Part shown: piece after piece, positions 1 through 8,676 of the stretch
Layout of the letters: each line of letters starts with the position of its first letter
Position numbering within the stretch: the first letter of the stretch is position 1
NCBI GenBank assembly: GCA_023807065.1
Contig: JAJJLU010004241.1
Span: forward strand, 1 to 16,170
DNA length: 16,170 bases
Direction: 5' to 3'
Origin: Isotricha intestinalis
Taxonomy: Eukaryota; Ciliophora; Litostomatea; Vestibuliferida; Isotrichidae
The notes under the pieces: model-generated
The model's input: only the letters and a program-made list of their open reading frames with translations
Databases searched by the model: none
What the model was told of the DNA's origin: nothing
Translations under genes and position numbers: made by a program

Positions 1-92
1 TCAGCTCCACAAAAAAGTGCTTTTGAACGATTTGTTTCTAACACTTTAAATGATGTATAATCTTTTGGTACGTTATACTCTGAATTTATCAT
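1..92 (-). CDS. 5' end of an unrecognised gene, cut by the window edge
   Basis: Reading leftward from an ATG at 92-90 gives 30 complete codons with no stop before the window ends. The peptide starts MINSEYNVPKDYTSFKVLET and continues with a Cys-Gly pair near residues 28-29. The start fits the pattern of the other genes here: the leader just upstream is almost pure A/T with A at -3. The base composition (C and G in normal coding amounts) differs sharply from the A/T spacer that begins at 93, which supports a real gene start. The gene has the same orientation as the next gene (start of this one 141 bases from the other's stop). I do not recognise the family; thirty residues are too few. A faint likeness to the stretch before the zinc-binding domain of DHHC palmitoyltransferases was considered but is not strong enough to name it. 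Confidence 0.6.
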   Translation of the reverse strand, partial: MINSEYNVPKDYTSFKVLETNRSKALFCGA

Positions 93-233
93 TATTATTT
101 TTCTCAAAAAACTAATTTAAATATATTAATTTTTAAAAAATTAATTATTATAATTGAATTATATGCAAAATTTAATTATTTGATTATGAAGAAAATTATT
201 ATATTTTAATTTAATGCTTCAAAAAACATTATA
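93..233 (-). promoter_or_regulatory. Spacer: 3' end of the WD40 gene and presumed promoter of the left-edge gene
   Basis: This 141-base spacer is almost entirely A/T and lies between the stop of the WD40/EF-hand gene and the start of the left-edge gene, both on the minus strand. It must hold the polyadenylation region of the first and the promoter of the second. No distinct motif stands out from the A/T background. Confidence 0.35.
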
Positions 234-3200
234 TTATTTATAAAAATTATAATTTTTTACACTATTATTTTTATGTAATTTTTTATTTTCTTCCATAAAA
301 TCATCTTTTCTTCCATAAGCTTTAACATTATCCCACATTGATTTATAATTTAAAGCTATAGAATCATTTAAAATATTTTGATTAGGATTTAACTCACAAC
401 ATTTTTTATAACTATTATAATAAAATTCATACTTTAACATTTTTTCCATTGAATTATTTCTAATTTTTGTTTGTTTGACAAAAGAATTTTTTAAATTTTT
501 CTTTTTAACTTTCGGTAATATAAGTTTATTTTCATTTAAACTTTTTTTTTTAATTTCTTCGTCAATTAATTTTTGACTATATAAAGTAGATTTAAACCCT
601 GAAGGAATTCTTCTTATTTTTTTTGGATTTGGAGTACTAATTCTACTTTTATTAATTTTATTTCCTGAATTTTTACTATACCATGAATTATTAAAATTAC
701 TATTATTAAAAGAATTTACTTTATTTAAAGTTTTTTTAAAATTATTCCCATTAAAAATATTAAAACTTGATAAACTTCCTTTTGATTTCGGAGATACTTC
801 ATTTATTTTAGAATTATAAACATCAAGAAAATCTTTTTTATCTAAATTAATTTTTTTTTTCTCTTTTGGCTTTTCTTTATTCATATTTAAAGTATCAATT
901 AATTTATTTGCAATTTCATTCATACCAATTTTTTCTGGTTTTTTATTTATAATATTTTCTATTTTTTTAGTTATATCTATTAAATATAATCCTTCATAAC
1001 TTTGATTTAAATTTTCTTCATTTATTTCTTCAATTTTTTTAGTAATATTTTTATTTTCTTTTAAAATTTGTTTAAATCTATTTTTTTTATATTCTAAAGG
1101 AGGAGGAATATAAGAACTTTTTTTTTCATTTTTTTCTTCAAAATTCATTTCTTTAACTTTAATATCTTCAACACTTCCAATTTTAATTTTTTGAACATTA
1201 ATTTCCTCAAAAATTTTAACAACTTCTTTTATTTCTTCTTCTAATATTTTTTTTTCATCAATTTTAAAAGACCAATTTGTGCATTTATGGAAACTTTTTG
1301 TTAATTTTGGTAAAACATTTATTTCTCCAATACATTCACATTTTTCATTCCATAATTTCATATATTGATCTAAAGAAATTGTTATTAAACAAAAAGGATC
1401 ATCTATTTTTTCTATTCCTGTAATAAAATCCAAATGTCCTTTCCATTCTCTTATTATAATTTTATTTTCATATAAATTGAAAAAATCATTTTCTTTTATA
1501 TTTTTTTCCAAATAATTTTGAATATTATGATTTAATATTGTTTCAAAGTTTAAATCTTCTTTTTTTAAAATATTAAAATTAGAACGAACTTCCACTTGAT
1601 TATTTTTTTCTATTATTTTACCAAATTTTTTAAATATTCCTTTTAAATCTAAAATTTTTATATAACCTCCCTCATCACAAATATATAAATAATATTGATT
1701 ATTTTTTTTATCTTTAGTATCAGGAATAAAATTTTTATCTATTTTATCATATTTAAATTCTTCATTGATTACTAAAGGAGGAAGAGGTTCTCCTGAAATT
1801 TGATCATAAACAATTTCATTTCTTCTTTGAATAGAAATTTCATCGTTACAAAAATATTTATTAAATAAAATTTTAGTTTCTATTTTTTCCATTTCTCTAT
1901 TTATAAAAATTGCATTTGATACATTCGATAATTCAACTCTAAATAAAGAAGCATTAAAATTTTGAAAATTTAATATTAATTTATTATTAAATCCAAAATT
2001 TGAAACACCCCAAATTATACATGAACCATCTGTAAAACTTGAAAATAAAAGAGGATATTTTTCTAAAAATTTTAAGCAAATAACATCAATTTTATTTTTA
2101 TCAATATTACTATTTTTAAATAAAACTTCATCAATTTTTGATAATTCAAAATTCCAAATAACAATTAAACCATTTGTACTTCCAGTTGCCATTAAACATA
2201 AATTTAATGAGAAATCCATTGTTAAAATAGCTAATTTTTTTTTAACAGTATGCCCACCTGAAATAGTTCTTAATTTTTCAGTTTCTTCAGGATTAATTTC
2301 ATTATAAACATTAATTAAAGAATCTAATCCAGTAGAAATTAAAATGAAATTATTATTATCATTTTCTTTATATTGATAAAAGAAAAATAAAGAAGAAATT
2401 TCTTTTGTATGATCATAAACATAAGTTTGAATTCCTTCTTTTTCAATTTCATGTTCATTTATTGATTTAATTAAAGAACCATTTCCTGCATTATATTGCA
2501 TTATTGCACCATTTGAAAATCCTAAATAAAATTTTCTGTGTTTGTTATCAAAAGTAAAATATCTAATTTTTACATCATTATCAAAGTGCTCATTTTCTCT
2601 ACATTTTCTAAAAGTTTTTTCTAAATCTCCATGTTTATTATATATTCTAATATCTTTTGTTGTTGTTACAAAAAATTGTTGATAATATTTATTATAACTA
2701 ACATTTAAAGGATAATTATCTTCAGGTTCAAAATTTTTTTCAACTTTTTTCTTATTTTTATATTTACTATCATAATAAAGCATTTTATTCCCATAAATAA
2801 TAAATCTATTTAATTTGTTTAGAAAAATCAAATTGTTTACTTTTAAATTTTTTTTTGATAAAGGAATCATTTGTAAACAAAGTTTAAGTTTAACATCCCA
2901 TATTCGAATAATTCCTTCTTCATCAACTGAAACAATCATTTGAGAATTAGATAAAAATTTAGAATTAACAACTGGAGAATAATGACCTTCTAATTTACCT
3001 TTATAACTTTCTTCAATTGATAAATCAGTATTATAAATATTTATAAAATATTCAAATCCAGATGATATAATTATTCCATTTGATTCTAAATTTGAATTAT
3101 AATCTAAATGTCTTACACCTAATGAATGATAATTCCACATTTTTAAATATTCTTTATCTTCTATATCTATTAATCTTATTTTTGAATCTAAACATGCTGT

Positions 3201-4439
3201 TAATATTAAGAAAGGTTTTAAAATTTCAATCACATCATATATTTCATCTTTATGTTCACATATTGTACAATATCTATTTCTATATGGATGATTTAAATTA
3301 TATAATATTTCTACTTTTTGATTTTTAATCTCAAATTGAACATCTAATTCATTTAAATAATAATATATTTCTCCTTTTTCTTTCATACCTGAACTTAACC
3401 ATATATTATGTTCTGGAAGAAACCAAATTTTTTTTTGTAATGATGGTGTTGTAATTGAATATAATAATTCACTTTTTCCATCAGAATTAAAACTAAAAAA
3501 TAATATTTGATTATTTGATAAACAAACTGCTAAAATAAACGTTGATGAAAAAATTGATAAAATTGAAAATTTATTTTCTAAATTTTTATTATAGTAATTA
3601 TCATTTTGAAATCCTCCATTATTATTTTGGATTTTATTATTATTTTTTTGATTTAATTGATTTTGAGTTTTTTTAATATTTTTAAAAGAATTAGACTGAG
3701 AAAGATTTTTTTTTGATAAATTATTTTTATTATTATTAGAGTTAATATCATTATTATTTAAATAAGAATTTTTATATTTTTTACATTCTTGAATAATATC
3801 TAAATTATCAATAATTCTTCCAGTCACAGGATTATAAATTTTTATAATTTGAGTTTTATATTCAATAATTAATAATAAATTGCTTTTAAAAAAATATGCA
3901 GCATCAATAATTTCAGTTTTATGAATATAATATTCTTTAACTTTTTTACTTAATTCATATCTTTTATATTTTTGCATAATTCTTTCATTAATAATTTTTC
4001 CATTTTCTTCATCATCATTTATTTTTCCTGATTCACCTTCAACAGTATCAATAATAAATTGAGTAAATTCTTCCCATTGCATATGACCATCACCATTAAA
4101 ATCTATTTCACAAAAAAATTTATAAAGACCATATACTAAATTTGCTTCTTCCATTAAATTAGCTTTTGAAAAATTATTATTCAATTCATTTTTTATTAAA
4201 CGAATAAATTCTATTTTTTCTACTCCATTTTCATGTTTTCTAAATTTTTCTCCTAATATATTCAATTTTTTTAAGTCTATTTTCATCATTATTGAATTTA
4301 TATCATATTTATTTCTGTCTAATAAATAATACGAATCTCCTTTATATACTTGAAGATAATGATTTTGAAATTCTTTTATTGTTATTTTTATATTTTTATT
4401 TTGATTTTTGTTTTTAAAAAATTCATCATCTTCGAACAT
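234..4439 (-). CDS. WD40-repeat protein with N-terminal EF-hand, WDR49/CFAP337-like
   Basis: A 1401-residue protein in one exon, ending in TAA. Residues 113-124 form a canonical EF-hand calcium loop (DFNGDGHMQWEE: acidic or polar ligands at positions 1, 3, 5 and Glu at 12); a degenerate EF-hand may sit near 60-85. WD-type blades follow, recognisable by GH starts and WD/WN ends: about 395-428, 484-515 (ending IRIWD), 695-713, 729-763 (GGH to VIWN), 787-811 (CIIWG) and 1000-1031 (KGH to KLWN), enough for two propellers. Residues 225-285 are an Asn-rich insert inside the first propeller; 1085-1401 is a Lys/Asn/Ser-rich tail. EF-hands followed by two WD40 propellers is the arrangement of WDR49/WDR64 and the axonemal CFAP337 family, so a calcium-sensing axonemal scaffold is the likely role; this is inference from architecture. 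It diverges from the centrin-like gene. Confidence 0.85.
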   Translation of the reverse strand: MFEDDEFFKNKNQNKNIKITIKEFQNHYLQVYKGDSYYLLDRNKYDINSIMMKIDLKKLNILGEKFRKHENGVEKIEFIRLIKNELNNNFSKANLMEEANLVYGLYKFFCEIDFNGDGHMQWEEFTQFIIDTVEGESGKINDDEENGKIINERIMQKYKRYELSKKVKEYYIHKTEIIDAAYFFKSNLLLIIEYKTQIIKIYNPVTGRIIDNLDIIQECKKYKNSYLNNNDINSNNNKNNLSKKNLSQSNSFKNIKKTQNQLNQKNNNKIQNNNGGFQNDNYYNKNLENKFSILSIFSSTFILAVCLSNNQILFFSFNSDGKSELLYSITTPSLQKKIWFLPEHNIWLSSGMKEKGEIYYYLNELDVQFEIKNQKVEILYNLNHPYRNRYCTICEHKDEIYDVIEILKPFLILTACLDSKIRLIDIEDKEYLKMWNYHSLGVRHLDYNSNLESNGIIISSGFEYFINIYNTDLSIEESYKGKLEGHYSPVVNSKFLSNSQMIVSVDEEGIIRIWDVKLKLCLQMIPLSKKNLKVNNLIFLNKLNRFIIYGNKMLYYDSKYKNKKKVEKNFEPEDNYPLNVSYNKYYQQFFVTTTKDIRIYNKHGDLEKTFRKCRENEHFDNDVKIRYFTFDNKHRKFYLGFSNGAIMQYNAGNGSLIKSINEHEIEKEGIQTYVYDHTKEISSLFFFYQYKENDNNNFILISTGLDSLINVYNEINPEETEKLRTISGGHTVKKKLAILTMDFSLNLCLMATGSTNGLIVIWNFELSKIDEVLFKNSNIDKNKIDVICLKFLEKYPLLFSSFTDGSCIIWGVSNFGFNNKLILNFQNFNASLFRVELSNVSNAIFINREMEKIETKILFNKYFCNDEISIQRRNEIVYDQISGEPLPPLVINEEFKYDKIDKNFIPDTKDKKNNQYYLYICDEGGYIKILDLKGIFKKFGKIIEKNNQVEVRSNFNILKKEDLNFETILNHNIQNYLEKNIKENDFFNLYENKIIIREWKGHLDFITGIEKIDDPFCLITISLDQYMKLWNEKCECIGEINVLPKLTKSFHKCTNWSFKIDEKKILEEEIKEVVKIFEEINVQKIKIGSVEDIKVKEMNFEEKNEKKSSYIPPPLEYKKNRFKQILKENKNITKKIEEINEENLNQSYEGLYLIDITKKIENIINKKPEKIGMNEIANKLIDTLNMNKEKPKEKKKINLDKKDFLDVYNSKINEVSPKSKGSLSSFNIFNGNNFKKTLNKVNSFNNSNFNNSWYSKNSGNKINKSRISTPNPKKIRRIPSGFKSTLYSQKLIDEEIKKKSLNENKLILPKVKKKNLKNSFVKQTKIRNNSMEKMLKYEFYYNSYKKCCELNPNQNILNDSIALNYKSMWDNVKAYGRKDDFMEENKKLHKNNSVKNYNFYK

Positions 4440-4576
4440 TAATTAAATATTTAGAAATATATAAATTTAATTTTAAAAAATTTTTGAAAAAAAATTTATG
4501 AAAATAACCCTAAAAAAAAATTGAATTATATAAAATTTTATAATAAAATAAAAAAATAATAATGATATAAAAAAAT
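4440..4576. promoter_or_regulatory. Shared divergent promoter, WD40/EF-hand and centrin-like genes
   Basis: The 137 bases between the two divergent start codons must contain both promoters. The stretch is nearly pure A/T; the only cluster of G or C bases is AACCCTA at 4506-4512, roughly central. Such an isolated block in an A/T background is a candidate protein-binding site, although no experimental information supports it. Both flanking products are EF-hand proteins of likely ciliary or centriolar type, so co-expression is plausible. Confidence 0.5.
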
Positions 4577-5104
4577 ATGCGTAGAAATCAGCAAAGACAA
4601 GTAGTAACAAAAACAACAACAACAACATCAACTAAAAAACCAAAGACTCAATTATCAGAAGAAGACATGGAGAAAATAAAAGAAGCATTTGACTTATTTG
4701 ATTTTGAAGGAAAAGGAAGAATAGATCCATCATTTGTAAGAGAAACAATGGATAAATTAAATTACGAAGAAAAAAATCCAGTAGTTTATAAAATTATTGT
4801 TCAATTAGATACACCTGAAAATAGTAAAAATGGAGGAGTCAATTATAAAGAATTTGTAGAATCATTTGATGATGAATTAGGAGATAAAAATTCTAAAGAA
4901 GGAATTCAAAGAGTTTATAATGAATATGTTGTTGAATCTGATACTGATACTATTACTCCTGAAGTTCTTAGAAAAATTTGTGATGAACAAGGAGAAGATT
5001 TAACTGATGAAGAAATCCAAATTATTATGGATAATGTTGGAAATGGAAATGAAATTAATTTTGATGATTTTTATACTGTTATGACTAAAACTGCTTATTC
5101 TTAA
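4577..5104 (+). CDS. Centrin/calmodulin-superfamily protein with degenerate calcium loops
   Basis: A 175-residue protein, close to the usual centrin length, ending in TAA. Residues 1-25 are a basic, Thr-rich head typical of centrins. Residues 26-42 (LSEEDMEKIKEAFDLFD) match the first centrin EF-hand helix, and 139-172 (GEDLTDEEIQ... to VMTKT) match the centrin C-lobe. The four calcium loops all deviate from consensus: loop 1 (42-53) ends in Phe instead of Glu; loop 2 (about 78-92) carries some three extra residues; loop 3 (about 119-130) lacks Asp at 1, Gly at 6 and Glu at 12; loop 4 (about 153-164) seems two residues short and begins with Asn. Centrins act at basal bodies and centrioles and in contractile fibres; this one probably binds calcium weakly or not at all and may be structural. 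A divergent calmodulin-like light chain is an alternative. Confidence 0.8.
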   Translation: MRRNQQRQVVTKTTTTTSTKKPKTQLSEEDMEKIKEAFDLFDFEGKGRIDPSFVRETMDKLNYEEKNPVVYKIIVQLDTPENSKNGGVNYKEFVESFDDELGDKNSKEGIQRVYNEYVVESDTDTITPEVLRKICDEQGEDLTDEEIQIIMDNVGNGNEINFDDFYTVMTKTAYS

Positions 5105-5446
5105 ATATTAGGCTATTTATTTAAGATTGTTTTATTTAATTTTCAAAATTTTTTTTTAATTAATTTTTTTTTTATGTTATTTTTTTATTTATTATTCTTG
5201 ATAATTATTCAATGTTTAATTGGAAAATTTAACAATTATCTAAATATAAATTTAATTATTCATGATTAAAAAAGAAAATGTTATCAAAAAGTAGATTTGA
5301 TGAGTAATATTTTTGTATATAATATTATTAATTTAATAAAGAATTTATAAATGATTTTTTAATTATATGTTGTTTTTTTCTTTGAATTTATTTTTTTAAA
5401 ATTAATAGGTTATGAATAATTTAAAATAATTAGTTTTATATAAAAA
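5105..5446. other. Intergenic A/T spacer, no gene seen
   Basis: These 342 bases separate two genes that point the same way. They must include the 3' end of the centrin-like transcript and the promoter of the next gene. I see no open frame of note, no RNA gene and no clear repeat; long T runs near 5150-5190 are typical of the local background. Confidence 0.5.
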
Positions 5447-7162
5447 ATGTTGTTCAAATTAGAAGAAGTATTTAAAGAAAAAACAAAAACAACAAATAAT
5501 GTAATAAAAGATCAACAACAATTTGAAGATTTCACAAATAGATTAATAGAAAGAAAAATAATAATAGAACAAGATAAAAAACTTTTTGATAAACATATAA
5601 AAAATTTTCCAATAAAATTTGATAATTTAACAAACTACATTAAAGAAATTTATAAACTTGAGATTGAAAATTTAATAGAACATAAAATTGAAAATCATAA
5701 TGAAATTTTAAATAATATAAATAGATTTTTATTATTTTTAAGATCATCAAATAATGAAATAACAAATAATGATGTAGTTCAAATTTTATCATCATTAATT
5801 AAAAATAATGATAATTTAGATAAAGCAATTTTAAATTTTAATAAATCTCATTTTATAATAACAAATATTCATGATGATATTCAAAAATTTTTATGGGAAA
5901 AAATATATCAAACAATGGAAAATCAAACAGAAGAATTTTTTAGAGAATTAGATGTTACTTTCAATGATCCTGAAGATTATCAATTTAAATACCAAGAAAA
6001 AATTTTATATGAATATGAATTAATTAGAGTTAAAAAATTTCATATAAAAGGAAATTTGAATATGCCAGAAAATTTAGAATCAAAACAAAAACAATTAAAA
6101 GAAATTACATGTGAAGAAGTATTATGTTCTGAAAGAAATATTTCAATATTATGTTATAAAATACCAAATTCATATTATGATAAAGAAATTTTAGAAAATT
6201 TTTTCTTTCAATGTGAAGCAGGAAGAGAATTAATATTATCAAAATATTTTCAAAAATTTTTAGGATTTGATGATATTTCAAATGATGAATTTCAATATTA
6301 TTTTTATGAACATATTCAAGAAGGTGTTAAATTAGTTCCATTCTTTTTAAGTATTGAAACAGAAATTACTGAAACAAGTTTTTTTTTTAAATATCTTGCA
6401 AAGGAAATATTATGTTTATTTAGAGATTTATTAAATAAATGTACTCAATCTTTTAAATTTCCAATTACTACTGATAATTTATATTATGATAAAACAAAAT
6501 ATAGATTATATATCCAAGGAATAAAATTTGGACCAAAGAGAAAAAGTATTATGGAAAGTCATCAAATAATTGAAGCAAAATTACTTTATTTTTATGGCAT
6601 GATCTTATTAAATTTATTATCTTTAAAAAAAAAAGAATTAAAAGATTTAATAGAAGAATTAAATAAAAATAGTATTGATTTAGAAGAATTTTCAAAAATG
6701 CAATTTATATTTGATAATCTCATTAAGATCGAACAAATTTTATCGAAATATTTAGAAAGTGATATTGTAATATGTATTATTTTAGAATGTTTAATAAGTC
6801 CTTATAAAGCAAAAGTTATTTTTGATGAATTTTATGAAAAAAAAAATTTTTATAAAGAAGCAATTAAAAGTAGAAAAATAAAAGAAGATAATAGAAATAA
6901 TATAATAATTAATGAGGAAACTGGTGCTCAAAAAAAAAAGAGTGATATTGAAAATTTAGAAAATGAAAATAATAGAGATAAAACAACTGTTATGACTCAT
7001 TATTATGAAAACAATGAAAATGTTGAAGTTGCTAATGAAAATGCAGTAAGAAAATCTTTATCTATTAATATGTTATTAATTCATCCATTTTATTCTAATA
7101 CTAAATTAGATGAAGAATTTTTGAGATATTTATTTGAACAAAATAATAATAAAATGGAGTAG
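5447..7162 (+). CDS. Putative pseudokinase with helical N-terminal region
   Basis: A 571-residue protein ending in TAG. Residues 1-200 are helical and charged with no motif I recognise. Residues about 220-475 follow the layout of a protein kinase: a beta-3 like strand with lysine (ILCYK, 234-238), an alpha-C like helix with Glu 247 or 250, a hinge-like YYFYEHIQEGVKL (284-296), a helix at 310-331 where alpha-E would lie, then FPITTDNLYYD (338-348) where HRDLKPEN-x-L would be, and GIKFG (358-362) where DFG would be. The C-terminal ECLISPYKAKVIFDEF (447-462) resembles the last helices of the C-lobe. The catalytic Asp of HRD and the metal-binding Asp of DFG are both absent, and no Gly-rich loop is visible, so it should be inactive. 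The tail from 476 is Asn/Glu-rich with a hydrophobic last 35 residues. The fold assignment is inference from motif spacing; an unrelated helical protein is possible. Confidence 0.5.
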   Translation: MLFKLEEVFKEKTKTTNNVIKDQQQFEDFTNRLIERKIIIEQDKKLFDKHIKNFPIKFDNLTNYIKEIYKLEIENLIEHKIENHNEILNNINRFLLFLRSSNNEITNNDVVQILSSLIKNNDNLDKAILNFNKSHFIITNIHDDIQKFLWEKIYQTMENQTEEFFRELDVTFNDPEDYQFKYQEKILYEYELIRVKKFHIKGNLNMPENLESKQKQLKEITCEEVLCSERNISILCYKIPNSYYDKEILENFFFQCEAGRELILSKYFQKFLGFDDISNDEFQYYFYEHIQEGVKLVPFFLSIETEITETSFFFKYLAKEILCLFRDLLNKCTQSFKFPITTDNLYYDKTKYRLYIQGIKFGPKRKSIMESHQIIEAKLLYFYGMILLNLLSLKKKELKDLIEELNKNSIDLEEFSKMQFIFDNLIKIEQILSKYLESDIVICIILECLISPYKAKVIFDEFYEKKNFYKEAIKSRKIKEDNRNNIIINEETGAQKKKSDIENLENENNRDKTTVMTHYYENNENVEVANENAVRKSLSINMLLIHPFYSNTKLDEEFLRYLFEQNNNKME

Positions 7163-7194
7163 TTAAATTATTTTTTAGAAAGCCAAATTATTTT

Positions 7195-7228
7195 TAATTT
7201 AAACATTTTTTTAATTTAAACATTTTTT
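7195..7228. repeat. Two-copy 17-base direct repeat
   Basis: The unit TAATTTAAACATTTTTT occurs twice without a gap (7195-7211, 7212-7228) in the spacer between the converging stops of the putative pseudokinase gene and the Ser-Pro-rich gene. It probably arose by slippage in the 3' flanking DNA. Confidence 0.7.
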
Positions 7229-7348
7229 TATTTTAATTTTTTTTTCATTTTCTAAAAATTATTAACAATTATATTTAAAATAAAAAATTTTTGTTGATTT
7301 ACAAAAAATAATCCTTAATATAGAATATTTAAATATCATTAATAAAAA

Positions 7349-8428
7349 TTATGAATTAATTGAATTAGATAGTTCAAATTTACCTTCTAATTCTCTTCCA
7401 TTTTGTAAAATATTAATATAAAAAAAATGAAGTTCTTCAGGAGAATCAATATTTAATGTATTCATCATATTATTAATATTTTCACTTTTATTTTTATTAT
7501 ATAAATTACCTTCGTTTAAACTTGAATTTCTTGAATTAATAATTAGTTTCTTGATTGTACTTTGATTAGTAGTAATAATATTTTGATAATTTTCACTTTG
7601 ATGAGTTTGAGTAGGAATTTGTTTTTTTTCATTATTATTTTTTATATTTCTATTTCCTAATTCATTTTTTTCTTCTCTTTTATAAATTTGTTGAATATAA
7701 TTATTATTATTCATTGATTTAGGACTTAAAGGAAAACTATAAGTATTATTTTCAAAATTATCATTAGAAAAATTTCTTCCTTCATTAATTTTCTCATTTG
7801 TCTTTTTCCTCATTTGATCAATATTCAAATTTTGAGTTTGATTTAAAAAAGATTTATTATTATTTAAATTATTTTCATTTTTACTATTTTTATAAATATT
7901 TGTAAAACTGTTTGTGTTTGTTAAACTTGATTTTTTATAATTTCTAATATCTATATTTGATTTTTGATTTCTCTTATTATTAACATTGGGTTTTTTTCCA
8001 ATATAAGAATAATTTAAATTTTTATGATTATTTAATTTTTTTGCAAAATTTGCAAATTTAGTCAACATTGCAGAAGGAGAAGGAGAAGCTTTTTTAATTT
8101 TAATATTATTTTTTTTTTTTGATATATTTTTCTTTATAATATTATTACTTTCATTTTGTGGAGAAACAATATTTGGTCCTTTAGGAGAAAAACTTCTATA
8201 TAAATCTGATATAAATTGATTGTCTTTATTAAAATTAATATCTACTTTTGGTGAATTAATCTCTGAATTTTGAAATTGAGAAATTTTATTTGAATTTGAA
8301 TTTGTTATAATTCTTTGAGTTTCAGCTATTAAATTGGAGATATTTATTTTGGTACGAGTAATTGGAGACATAAAGGAAATATTTTTTATTTTCAAATTTT
8401 TTTTATTTGTCCCAGATGGGAATGACAT
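7349..8428 (-). CDS. Asn/Ser-rich protein with many Ser-Pro sites and a conserved-looking C-terminus
   Basis: A 359-residue protein ending in TAA, not recognised. Most of it is disordered, rich in Asn, Lys, Ser and Gln. At least seven Ser-Pro dipeptides are scattered through it (for example MSPITRT near 20, SFSPKGPNIVSP, ASPSPSAM and FPLSPKSM), a pattern expected of substrates of CDK or MAP-type kinases. ASPSPSAM is followed by the amphipathic FANFAKKLN. The last 31 residues differ in character: SPEELHFFYINILQNGRELE from residue 329 has a helix-like pattern of acidic and aromatic residues and low Asn content, so it may be a short binding motif or small folded unit. The start at 8428 is the first ATG after A/T leader. 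The gene converges with the putative pseudokinase gene. Function unknown; a microtubule-, nuclear- or basal-body-associated phosphoprotein is only a guess. Confidence 0.75.
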   Translation of the reverse strand: MSFPSGTNKKNLKIKNISFMSPITRTKINISNLIAETQRIITNSNSNKISQFQNSEINSPKVDINFNKDNQFISDLYRSFSPKGPNIVSPQNESNNIIKKNISKKKNNIKIKKASPSPSAMLTKFANFAKKLNNHKNLNYSYIGKKPNVNNKRNQKSNIDIRNYKKSSLTNTNSFTNIYKNSKNENNLNNNKSFLNQTQNLNIDQMRKKTNEKINEGRNFSNDNFENNTYSFPLSPKSMNNNNYIQQIYKREEKNELGNRNIKNNNEKKQIPTQTHQSENYQNIITTNQSTIKKLIINSRNSSLNEGNLYNKNKSENINNMMNTLNIDSPEELHFFYINILQNGRELEGKFELSNSINS

Positions 8429-8676
8429 TATAATTTAAATTTTATTGATTTATCTTTTTAATAAATTATCTATTAGTTTTATTATATAAGAATTGTTTTA
8501 AAAATGTAATAAAAACATATATAAATTTTATCATATTCTATCAAGAATGTAAGTTCTTTAATTTCTATTAATATTTGTAATTATTCATAAAATTATTAAG
8601 TTCATAATAAAAAATTATAAATAAATTTGTTTAAATAATTTTTAATTTTGATTTTTAATAAATCTAACTAAATTAT
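8429..8676 (-). promoter_or_regulatory. Spacer: Arp3 3' end and promoter of the Ser-Pro-rich gene
   Basis: These 248 bases lie between the Arp3 stop and the start of the downstream gene on the same strand. Apart from a slightly less A/T-rich patch around 8535-8560, which includes a weak inverted pair (TTCTATCAAGAATGTAAG area), nothing stands out. It must hold a poly(A) region and a promoter. Confidence 0.35.

Noticed and set aside
3080..3328. Open frames antisense to the WD40 gene (3080-3328), Arp3 (9600-9950) and kinesin (10852-11088, 11383-11577; also 10065-10292).
   Set aside because: They are shadows of strongly supported genes, made of Leu/Ile/Phe/Tyr-rich text that arises from reading A-rich codons backwards.
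6926..6942. Run of ten A within the putative pseudokinase gene as a possible frameshift site.
   Set aside because: The frame stays open on both sides and the protein keeps the same composition, so there is no sign of a shift.
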